From contig DIWU01000015.1 of the NCBI GenBank assembly GCA_002428525.1, positions 62,001-126,000 on the forward strand: 64,000 nucleotides of DNA. The letters are read 5' to 3'. This document shows positions 57,934 to 64,000 of the stretch, piece after piece. Below the pieces are notes generated by a model that saw only the letters and a program-made list of their open reading frames with translations, searched no databases and was not told the DNA's origin. Source of the stretch: a bacterium UBP14_UBA6098 (lineage in GTDB: Bacteria; UBP14; UBA6098). A program made the translations under genes and the position numbers. Each line of letters opens with the position of its first letter. Position 1 is the stretch's first letter.

Positions 57934-60207
57934 CTATTCGCCGAGAACGACGAATTCGATTCGTCTGTTGACACTTCTGCCTTCATCGGTGTCGTTCGAA
58001 GCGATAGGTTCGCCTTCACCTCTGCCTACTGAAACAATTCTCGATGCATTGATTGCGCCCTCTTTGACGAGGTATGCCTTCACGGAGTCGGCTCTTTTTT
58101 GGGAGAGTGTTTGATTGTAGCTGTCCGATCCGACCGAGTCGGTGTGGCCTTCGATCCTCACGCGGATTCCGGGATTGTCTATCATTATCTTGATAGCGCG
58201 GTCGAGTGTCGATCTGCTTTCCGGTTTAATCGAGGATTTATTGAAATCGAAATAAATTCCGGTCAGCGTGATCTTTTCGCCGGCCTTCACCAACTCGAAA
58301 TCGCGGATAGCGCTCTTATCGGCTTGTGCAACCACGGGGAACGACTGAGAAATGAAGCCCTCGAACTCGGCCTGAATCTCGTAGGTGCCGGGGTTCACTG
58401 TGACATTGTATATCCCGCTTGCATTAGCTTGAGCGGTTGGAATGCTCGTTCCGGGGAAGGATATCTTTGCAGACAGCGGCGATCCATCTTTCGTGTTCGT
58501 CACTTTGCCTGTGATTGTCGATGTCGAGACCTTGCTCAACAATACCTTTACCACAGTAGTCTCATCGGTTTTGACGAGGACTTTCTGTGTCGAGGTTTGA
58601 TAGCCGTCTTTGGAGACCATGAGATTGTAAGCTCCGGCCGGCAATGTCGCTTTGAAACTTCCGGTAACACTCTCGCTCACCTTTGGACTGAAACCGGGGG
58701 CATCAATATTGACGTTTGCGACAATACCCTGCCCTGTTTCTTTATCGACGACATTTCCGGAAACCTGGCCTTTATTATCGGTCGTAAGAGGAACAAGTTG
58801 AAGATCCTTTTGTATCGTCTTGTCCTTTTCGATAATAACGACATCAGAAGCGCTATGATAACCCTCGGCCTCGGCGATTATCGTGTAGTTACCAACGCTC
58901 ATTTGGCCGCTGTATGTGCCCGTCTGCGCAGAGATTATGAATTGAGGCGTCCGGGGTTCTTTAAATACAATCTTCCCGCCGAGGGCTTTGCCCGTAACTG
59001 CGTCTGTAACCTTGCCGGTAACGGTTCCATAGTCCTGAAGTGGCTTTAACGCGACATCGAGGGCCATACCTGAAGAATCCGCGATGACTACAGATTTGAC
59101 AAATGTCTCGTATCCCTGAGCATTAAATGACACGTTGTGCGCGCCGGATGTGAGCCAAATGCTATAGATACCGTCTGTTTTTGTGATATAGGGTGCTTTC
59201 ATCGTTGTATCGTCCGATGTAATTGAAGCGACTATCGCTTTTCCATCATCGGCATCGGTAACCGAGCCGGTAAGTTTGCCGAAAATAGTCGGCGGCGGTT
59301 CTTGAATAAGGCGGGTCATGAACGAAACGCCTGCAAATACTTTCCAGTCCATCTTTTCGATATTACGGACATCTTGAACGCCCACATTGCCAAGTCCAAT
59401 ATCCACGCCGAAATCCATCGAGAACCAATCGCTATTAAAACGGATACCGGGAGTAATTCGTATCGGATTGTCAGCGAATTTTACCTCGTCGCGGGTCGAT
59501 TGCTCGGTCGAAAAATCGCAGAATATATCGAAATATCCCGCCGGGATCTCGACTCCCGCGCGAATAAGGTATTGATCGTCTTCTGTTTCCGATGAGTTAT
59601 AACCGCTATCGAAAACAGCCGTAATCGAATGTCCTTCAAGATAACCGAAGTTTAAATGCAATCGGAGTGGCAAGGGGAACTTCGCATCACCACCGGTAAG
59701 GTCGAAAGTTATAAGACCCATGCCGGCGAAACTCGCTTCCTGTGATGTGAAAAGGCTGTCTTTAAGAAGCGCGCTTCCAGTCGGCCATGTCACATAACCG
59801 TATCCACCGAGTATGACCCAGTCCCATGGTGAATACGATGCTTTTAGACCTAAATAGGTATCGCCGAAACCGAATTGGGTCGGGTCGCTACCGTAAACCT
59901 CTTTATCGGAAACGAGTAGCCCTGAAATCCCGCCGGAAATTTCCAGAAAACGAAGAGGAGCAAAAGCCGCCGAAAGATAGCCGTTAGCATTTCGCTGTGT
60001 ATAACTCGCCCCCGAACCTTCGAGTGTTTGCTCTGTGAGGTTCGTTTGGAAATAATTTCCATGCACCGTTATCGTGAGATACCCTTTGCCGAAATTATCC
60101 GCGGAAACAGTGCGAAGAAGCCCGCTGGTTCCCCAGATTGTCGGTTGCGATAGAGCGACCGTTGCGATCAGAAGGCACAACCGGAGCGCAATAGTAGTTT
60201 TTTTCAT
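57934..60207 (-). CDS. OmpA-family protein with carboxypeptidase-regulatory repeats
   Basis: 757 residues from the ATG at 60207, seven bases after GGAGG; an ATG two codons upstream is too close to it. Signal peptide about 1-21. An N-terminal beta-barrel (about 25-290) is followed by four carboxypeptidase-regulatory-like domains, seen by repeats of VTDADDGKAIVASI, VTDAVTGKALGGKI, VVDKETGQGIVANV and VTNTKDGSPLSAKI (about 305-600). The C-terminal OmpA domain has YFDFNKSSIKPES, the peptidoglycan-binding IEGHTDSVGSDSYN and RSVNRRIEFVV. It should link the outer membrane to peptidoglycan. Plasmid-like or transfer features are not seen. Confidence 0.92.
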   Translation of the reverse strand: MKKTTIALRLCLLIATVALSQPTIWGTSGLLRTVSADNFGKGYLTITVHGNYFQTNLTEQTLEGSGASYTQRNANGYLSAAFAPLRFLEISGGISGLLVSDKEVYGSDPTQFGFGDTYLGLKASYSPWDWVILGGYGYVTWPTGSALLKDSLFTSQEASFAGMGLITFDLTGGDAKFPLPLRLHLNFGYLEGHSITAVFDSGYNSSETEDDQYLIRAGVEIPAGYFDIFCDFSTEQSTRDEVKFADNPIRITPGIRFNSDWFSMDFGVDIGLGNVGVQDVRNIEKMDWKVFAGVSFMTRLIQEPPPTIFGKLTGSVTDADDGKAIVASITSDDTTMKAPYITKTDGIYSIWLTSGAHNVSFNAQGYETFVKSVVIADSSGMALDVALKPLQDYGTVTGKVTDAVTGKALGGKIVFKEPRTPQFIISAQTGTYSGQMSVGNYTIIAEAEGYHSASDVVIIEKDKTIQKDLQLVPLTTDNKGQVSGNVVDKETGQGIVANVNIDAPGFSPKVSESVTGSFKATLPAGAYNLMVSKDGYQTSTQKVLVKTDETTVVKVLLSKVSTSTITGKVTNTKDGSPLSAKISFPGTSIPTAQANASGIYNVTVNPGTYEIQAEFEGFISQSFPVVAQADKSAIRDFELVKAGEKITLTGIYFDFNKSSIKPESRSTLDRAIKIMIDNPGIRVRIEGHTDSVGSDSYNQTLSQKRADSVKAYLVKEGAINASRIVSVGRGEGEPIASNDTDEGRSVNRRIEFVVLGE

Positions 60208-60242
60208 TTTCATTCCTCCCTTGGAATTGTTATTTAACATGC

Positions 60243-60488
60243 TTAGCCCATTATGGCGTTAACCGTCGCATGTCCTTTACGGCTAACTTTGTTTGTTGCG
60301 TCTTTTACCATCCCGATAACATTGTTGGTTTCCTTTTTGACTGTGTCCACAACATCATTGGCCACTTTGTGAATTTGCTTTCTTGTGTCCTTTCCAGATT
60401 TTGGGGCTAAAAGCAGGGCAACTGCACTACCGAAAAGCACTCCGCTTAGCACACCGATCCCAAATCCAGCTACCGTTCTCATTTCCAT
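60243..60488 (-). CDS. YtxH-domain small membrane protein
   Basis: 81 residues with AAGGAGG upstream. The YtxH pattern is clear: one hydrophobic segment with FGIGVLSGVLFGSAVALLLAPKSGKDTRKQI (split over about 9-39), then an amphipathic tail with DTVKKETNNVIGMVKDATN. A paralogue lies 0.9 kb upstream with the same ending (S-RKGHA). YtxH proteins are general-stress or cell-envelope proteins of unknown function. Part of a minus-strand cluster of small membrane proteins. Confidence 0.88.
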   Translation of the reverse strand: MEMRTVAGFGIGVLSGVLFGSAVALLLAPKSGKDTRKQIHKVANDVVDTVKKETNNVIGMVKDATNKVSRKGHATVNAIMG

Positions 60489-60506
60489 TCTTTCCTCCTT
60501 TTAACT

Positions 60507-61106
60507 TTACTTTTTCTGAGTTTCTTTTGGTTGTTTTGGCGAAATCAGGTCGAAGAGAAATCCCGCTGAGATGACATAGAAATTGCTCTTGAGGTTGTCG
60601 TTATCCGGGATTTCTTCGAAATCGTAGTTGAGAAATACATATCGAAAGTCGGTGGTTATTCTTATTTTGGAGCTGAGGGGCAATTCCAATCCGCCACCGA
60701 AATGCCATCCGACCTTTTGCGCAGTATCGTCATTAAGCAACGACAACCGGTCCTGGTCGTAATCGAACGTCGTGTTATACCACCCTGCGCCCATAGCTCC
60801 ATATATAAAAGGAACTGGATAGAGTAAGCCCGTCACCATTACCGGCCAGCTTCGGACCGTCAAAAGGCCGTCGGCGTATTTTTCTTGCCGATAGTTAATC
60901 GATACTTCGCCCCCGAAATACTGACTAGCCTTAAACCTGCAAGCTAATCCGCCTAACATCGACCCCTTGTCCGCATCCTGAGCTCTATTGTATCCGATCT
61001 GCGGTCCGATACTTACGCTTAGTGCATTCGCTTGAGGAGCTATAGATAAAATTAGCCCTACCACCATTAATCCTAAACTAAAATATGTAACACTTTTTAT
61101 TTCCAT
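60507..61106 (-). CDS. Outer-membrane beta-barrel protein
   Basis: 199 residues. Signal peptide about 1-28 (FSLGLMVVGLILSIAPQANA). Strand pattern VSIGPQIGYNRAQDAD, GGLACRFKASQYFGGEVSINYR and ITTDFRYVFLNYDFEEI is that of small eight-stranded barrels of the OmpA/OmpW-like 'outer membrane protein beta-barrel' group; it ends FYVISAGFLFDL before a Lys/Gln-rich tail. Located between the two YtxH genes, with AAAAGGAAAA just ahead of its ATG. Confidence 0.75.
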   Translation of the reverse strand: MEIKSVTYFSLGLMVVGLILSIAPQANALSVSIGPQIGYNRAQDADKGSMLGGLACRFKASQYFGGEVSINYRQEKYADGLLTVRSWPVMVTGLLYPVPFIYGAMGAGWYNTTFDYDQDRLSLLNDDTAQKVGWHFGGGLELPLSSKIRITTDFRYVFLNYDFEEIPDNDNLKSNFYVISAGFLFDLISPKQPKETQKK

Positions 61107-61135
61107 GATTTTTCCTTTTGATAAATTATGAAGGT

Positions 61136-61381
61136 TCAGCCCATTATTGTGTTGATCGCCGCATGGCCTTTACGGCTCGTTTCGGCTGTGGCGTCTTTGA
61201 CCATACCGATAACTTCGTCGGCCTCTTTTTTTACCGTATCAACAACCTCGTTGGCTTTGTATTTAATTTGTTTTCTTGTGTCTTTGCCCGATTTAGGGGC
61301 GTAGAGCAAAGCGAGGGCTCCACCCACAACTACTCCGCTAACTAAACCGATCCCAAAGCTTGCCAATGTTTTTCCTTCCAT
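61136..61381 (-). CDS. YtxH-domain small membrane protein (paralogue)
   Basis: 81 residues, same length as the copy at 60243 and about 65 percent identical by eye. FGIGLVSGVVVGGALALLYAPKSGKDTRKQI (about 9-39, in two parts) is the YtxH core; the tail DTVKKEADEVIGMVKDATA ends SRKGHAAINTIMG. The pair flanks a beta-barrel gene, pointing to a duplication of a small block. Probably an envelope-stress protein. Confidence 0.88.
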   Translation of the reverse strand: MEGKTLASFGIGLVSGVVVGGALALLYAPKSGKDTRKQIKYKANEVVDTVKKEADEVIGMVKDATAETSRKGHAAINTIMG

Positions 61382-61410
61382 TTTTTTCTCCTTTGTATTT
61401 TTGTTGTTTT

Positions 61411-61632
61411 TTAACTCTTCTTGAATCCAATAAACAGAAGACTACTGCCAATAACAATTACCCCTATTCCAACCCAAACCGGGATGTTGACCGTCTTTTT
61501 GTCCTTTACCGATAATTCGAGCGATCCGAGCGTGGCTTTTTTAGTTTCCTTGATATAACTAAAACCGCCATAGACCAAGCCCAGTATTCCGATTATGATT
61601 ATTAGAACCGCTATAACTTTGAGTGCATTCAT
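61411..61632 (-). CDS. Two-helix small membrane protein (DUF3185-like)
   Basis: 73 residues: helix 1 at about 4-27 (LKVIAVLIIIIGILGLVYGGFSYI), a short loop with LGSLELSVKDKKTVNIP, helix 2 at about 51-70 (VWVGIGVIVIGSSLLFIG) and a KKS end. This plan is that of the small DUF3185-type membrane proteins that co-occur with YtxH and LapA genes. Function unknown. Confidence 0.75.
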   Translation of the reverse strand: MNALKVIAVLIIIIGILGLVYGGFSYIKETKKATLGSLELSVKDKKTVNIPVWVGIGVIVIGSSLLFIGFKKS

Positions 61633-61682
61633 ATTGTTTCCTTTTAGTTAAATATCACTTTTTTCATCAATAGGTCGCGGAA

Positions 61683-61829
61683 TCAAAGTCGACGGCCTCT
61701 TATGAGGCGAATTAGAACAGCAACTACACCGACGACTAAGAGAACATGAATCAAACCGCCAAGTGTTGTCGAAGTGACAAGACCAAGAACCCATAGGACT
61801 ATTAAGACGATTCCAATAATAAGTAGCAT
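61683..61829 (-). CDS. lmo0937/DUF5670-type small membrane protein
   Basis: 48 residues, ATG at 61829 with AGGAGG six bases upstream, stop TGA at 61683-61685. The peptide begins MLLIIGIVLIVLWVLGLV, continues with TSTTLGGLIHVLLVVGVVAV and ends IRLIRGRRL: two short hydrophobic helices joined by an S/T-G turn, the pattern of the lmo0937 family. These proteins occur in stress-regulated clusters of many phyla; function unknown. Confidence 0.85.
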   Translation of the reverse strand: MLLIIGIVLIVLWVLGLVTSTTLGGLIHVLLVVGVVAVLIRLIRGRRL

Positions 61830-61892
61830 TTCGTTCCTCCTAGTGCTAAAACAGCTACATTGTTAATTTCAACATTTCTTAATTGCTTTATT

Positions 61893-61926
61893 CGGCGCAA
61901 GCAGTTGTTCTATCCTACTTGCGCCG
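61893..61926 (-). repeat. Hairpin with GGCGCAAG core, copy 2
   Basis: CGGCGCAAG (61893-61901) and CTTGCGCCG (61918-61926) form a 9-bp stem around a 16-base loop, 15 bases after the stop of the barrel gene on the minus strand. It shares the core of the hairpin at 57855-57894. Confidence 0.6.
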
Positions 61927-61940
61927 TAAAGCTTTTTCAT

Positions 61941-62429
61941 CTACCTGAAGTAAAACCTAAGCCCTACAGCCCCGTTGATATTGAAGTGAGTCTCCGGCAC
62001 CAGATCCAAGACGGGAACCACCTCGGCGAAAATATCGAAAGGCGCGCTTGCAAACAGATAGGATATTCCGAATGGTATTCGAACACCGACCATAGTTTTA
62101 TCTGCGTTTAGTCTTCCGCTGTTGTCGCCGTCGCGAAGCTTGACCCTGAAGCCCAGGCCGAAATCAACTGGAATTGCACCTTTCGATTCGCTCTGTCCTG
62201 TCAGGAAGAAGGTGTGAACCAGATAATCCATATGAAATTGGAACGAGGGATTTTCAGCGAAGGACCATGCAATGGCCGCATCGACGGCGTTCTTGTCGCT
62301 CACCCATTTCTTCAGGCTAAGCCCTGTCGGTTCACCGACGATAACCCCGATGCCCAAACCATAATCTTTGGCTTCTGCTATCCCGAAGGATAATGCGAGA
62401 ACCATAAGCGCCACATAGATTTTTTTCAT
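61941..62429 (-). CDS. Small outer-membrane beta-barrel protein
   Basis: 162 residues with a signal peptide (1-20, ALSFGIAEAKDY). The mature part starts GLGIGVIVGEPTGLSLKKW, a pattern seen in DUF3996/BAPKO-type barrels, and has strands such as VDFGLGFRVKL and VGVRIPFGISYLF, ending in the aromatic GLRFYFR. The function is unknown. It is followed by a conserved-core hairpin and lies amid the small membrane-protein cluster. Confidence 0.75.
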   Translation of the reverse strand: MKKIYVALMVLALSFGIAEAKDYGLGIGVIVGEPTGLSLKKWVSDKNAVDAAIAWSFAENPSFQFHMDYLVHTFFLTGQSESKGAIPVDFGLGFRVKLRDGDNSGRLNADKTMVGVRIPFGISYLFASAPFDIFAEVVPVLDLVPETHFNINGAVGLRFYFR

Positions 62430-62504
62430 TGTAATCTCCTTTTGTCTTTGCTCGTCTTGATTATTGCGAGCATTGTTATCCGACCTTTTGGGTTGTAGTT
62501 GTCA

Positions 62505-62795
62505 TTATTCTTTGAACTTAGAGACAGCTTCTTTTGCCCCGGATTTCAGGGAATGCCACGAAGACTCGACGCCGTCTTTGATTGCATCCCATGCATCTCC
62601 GCTTGCATCGCGAAGTTTGCTCAGGTTGCTCTTGGTCTCATCGATCTTCGCTTCGAGCTCCTTAATGTGCTTGTTGATTTTCGGTTGAGTGTCCTTGTCG
62701 GCCTCTTTGGCCTTCTGCTTAAGTCTTTCGACCTCGGCTTTGACCTCATCCAGCTGAGCCTGCATTTTTTGCTGGTATTGTTCTTGTTTATTCAT
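62505..62795 (-). CDS. Soluble coiled-coil stress-type protein
   Basis: 96 residues, almost wholly helical with heptads: QKMQAQLDEVKAEVERLKQK, HIKELEAKIDETKSNLSKLR and a C-terminal amphipathic VESSWHSLKSGAKEAVSKFKE. No signal or membrane segment. This plan resembles the sll1863-type/apolipoprotein-like stress proteins that accompany YtxH and LapA genes. A weak GAGA stretch stands upstream of the ATG. Confidence 0.7.
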   Translation of the reverse strand: MNKQEQYQQKMQAQLDEVKAEVERLKQKAKEADKDTQPKINKHIKELEAKIDETKSNLSKLRDASGDAWDAIKDGVESSWHSLKSGAKEAVSKFKE

Positions 62796-62808
62796 GATGT
62801 TCTCTTTA

Positions 62809-63021
62809 TTAAGTTGTTGTTTTGTTTGCGTTCTTTATAAAGAGCGCAACAAGTATTCCTGACACGAAACCTCCGACCGCCGTAGCAAACAGCACGACAA
62901 TCGCGGGGACTTCTACTCTAAACCACAGGAAGCGTGTTTCAATCAGAGCGGTGTTTTGCACTACTAATAGAATCACTATCACTCCGAGTAGTATGAGTAG
63001 AATGAGTTTGAATTTTTTCAT
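62809..63021 (-). CDS. LapA-domain (DUF1049) inner-membrane protein
   Basis: 70 residues with two membrane helices: LILLILLGVIVILLVVQNTALI (about 5-26) and IVVLFATAVGGFVSGILVALF (about 41-61). The VxxQNT at the end of helix 1 and FLWFRVEVP between them are the LapA/DUF1049 signature. In Escherichia coli LapA/LapB regulate lipopolysaccharide assembly; no LapB-type TPR gene adjoins it here. Confidence 0.87.
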   Translation of the reverse strand: MKKFKLILLILLGVIVILLVVQNTALIETRFLWFRVEVPAIVVLFATAVGGFVSGILVALFIKNANKTTT

Positions 63022-63038
63022 GATTTCAGTCTCCTTTT

Positions 63039-63776
63039 CTATTTTTTTCTCGTTCCTTCGGGAGTCGGTATAGGACTGATAAGAGCTATCCTCTGGAACT
63101 TGATTAAGGTGCCGCTGTCGAGGAAGACGACATTGCCGTCATTGGCGAGGACCTCCTCGATTATGGCATCGACCGCATCGTCGATTACTTCGGTAACATC
63201 GACATGCTTGGAAATCAAAAGGGAATTCTCGCTACGGCGGATAGTGCCCTTGACATGATAATCCTCTTCAACGAGCAAGATCCCGCCTTTTTCGGTTACT
63301 GCAGACTGCACTACATCCTCAAGCCCCACCGCGATTTTCCTCTTCTCGATGTTTGCCTCCAAATTGTGCATGGCGCTTTTCTCACTACCGGCCATCGCCT
63401 TTTTGATTATAGGCCATGCGATTTGTCCCAGATTGCTTGAACTCGTATCTGAGAAATCTCCTACTGCATGGCCGACAATTATATCGTTATGGGTTGAGAC
63501 GTCTTCGAAGATGGATAGGCTCCTCTTCTCGCCGACAACCACGAGCATTAGCGGATCCTGTTCGTAATATCGGCTGAAATGCTGATCCGTCTTGCGGGAA
63601 AAATCCCTTAATAGCCTTTCTTTGTCAGAGGGTTTAGCTTGAGATAGTTCATCAATCTTCGATTCAAAAGGAAAACCGGTGTTAAAAATCTCGATGAGGT
63701 TATCTCGAAATCCCTCATAGAGCTTGCTTCGTCGTTCTGTCAAAGACATGACATAATAGTGAATACTTAATTTCAT
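63039..63776 (-). CDS. baeRF-like protein (putative ribosome-hibernation factor), short form
   Basis: 245 residues. The reading YYVMSLTERRSKLYEGFRD at the N-terminus matches the start of the central domain of bacterial archaeo-eukaryotic release-factor (baeRF) proteins; PLMLVVVGEKRSLSIFEDVS, LEDVVQSAVTEKGGILLVEED and NDGNVVFLDSGTLIKFQRIAL match the later eRF1-like domains. The usual 100-residue N-terminal domain is missing, and an in-frame stop lies two codons upstream, so this is a short form or 5'-decayed gene. Related proteins were proposed to act as ribosome hibernation factors. A 22-codon frame (63773-63841) ends with an ATGA overlap at its start. Confidence 0.68.
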   Translation of the reverse strand: MKLSIHYYVMSLTERRSKLYEGFRDNLIEIFNTGFPFESKIDELSQAKPSDKERLLRDFSRKTDQHFSRYYEQDPLMLVVVGEKRSLSIFEDVSTHNDIIVGHAVGDFSDTSSSNLGQIAWPIIKKAMAGSEKSAMHNLEANIEKRKIAVGLEDVVQSAVTEKGGILLVEEDYHVKGTIRRSENSLLISKHVDVTEVIDDAVDAIIEEVLANDGNVVFLDSGTLIKFQRIALISPIPTPEGTRKK

Positions 63777-64000
63777 AATTCATCTCGTTTCAGTGAGAAT
63801 TTTATTTCATGAGGCGATTTATTTTCAATTAACGAAAGCATTCCTGTCGCAAATTGAAGATAAGGAATCCCCTGTTTATAACAATCCCCCTGTAGGATGA
63901 AAAATGGAGTAGGCCTTTAGGATGAGAGTCAGTAGTCCTTAGGGTTTAATTGACAGACTTAGCCGGCTCAAACCCTATTGCAACAAGGTCGAGAAGTTTT
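63777..64000. other. Window end, no clear gene
   Basis: A minus-strand reading frame without a start codon ends in ATGA overlap with the baeRF-like gene; its only ATG gives 22 codons (63841-63773). On the plus strand TAGGATGA occurs twice (63893, 63920 region) in low-complexity sequence. Nothing further is recognisable. Confidence 0.3.

Noticed and set aside
63773..63841. 22-codon frame overlapping the start of the baeRF-like gene by ATGA
   Set aside because: Too short to judge, no clear ribosome site; it might be a remnant of the missing N-terminal domain in another frame, but its sequence shows no likeness to it.

Overview
The window looks like chromosomal DNA from an uncultured or little-studied bacterium of the FCB (Fibrobacteres-Chlorobi-Bacteroidetes) superphylum or a neighbouring candidate phylum such as Cloacimonadota, Zixibacteria or WOR-3. 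The evidence is indirect: three secreted proteins end in a PNPFN-type sorting tail, there is a PorV/PorQ-like barrel, a complete Bat aerotolerance-type gene set sits beside DUF4159/DUF4175 genes, and several OmpA/beta-barrel envelope proteins are present. It is Gram-negative in character. No rRNA gene or other taxonomic anchor is present, so the phylum stays an inference. I see no prophage, insertion sequence or CRISPR array.

Layout. 1-4.2 kb (minus): metal-type ArsR regulator with its operator and the start of a permease, a membrane-anchored helical protein, dnaB and a family-4 uracil-DNA glycosylase. 4.4-11.1 kb: rpe, a secreted protein, then a lone PmbA, a serine hydrolase and a TldD-PmbA pair. 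11.4-13.8 kb: a small-ORF area (an acidic 70-residue protein, a basic 25-residue microprotein, a small membrane protein, a lipoprotein), followed by tRNA-Ser(UGA). Directly upstream of that tRNA is a tandem array whose 57-bp units each begin with a copy of the first 18 bases of the tRNA gene. Directly downstream, past the terminator, is an inverted array with 21-bp periodicity.

13.8-21.2 kb: DUF4159, DUF4175, a TPR protein, prmC and a creatininase-family amidohydrolase, largely with overlapping start and stop codons. A 179-bp fold-back element (outer stem plus three internal hairpins) and a stand-alone receiver-domain protein follow. 22.1-35.7 kb is a tightly packed 15-gene run containing moxR, DUF58, two vWA proteins (BatA/BatB), BatC, BatE and three BatD-like proteins, with a diguanylate cyclase, a methyltransferase, a SurA-like protein lacking its isomerase domain, a YihY protein and an FmdB zinc ribbon embedded in it. 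35.9-37.8 kb holds a signal-peptidase-I-like protein that has lost both catalytic residues and a HemW-like radical SAM protein with an unusual CX4CX2C motif.

38.4-41.4 kb is an AT-richer three-gene operon that reads as N-acetylmuramic acid salvage (NamZ, MurU, AmgK). Then come lexA with an SOS box at its own promoter, queA, a dGTPase-like gene, and large secreted proteins (a 1922-residue metalloprotease and a 771-residue adhesin-like protein). From 57 kb: tRNA-Val and tRNA-Asp, REP-like palindromes, an OmpA protein with carboxypeptidase-regulatory repeats, and a minus-strand cluster of small stress-type membrane proteins (two YtxH, an lmo0937-type, LapA and others) ending with a baeRF-like, possible ribosome-hibernation protein.

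The most unusual signals are the tRNA-derived tandem array, the neighbouring 21-bp inverted array, the fold-back element, the catalytically dead signal-peptidase homologue and the terminator placed inside the end of a coding sequence.
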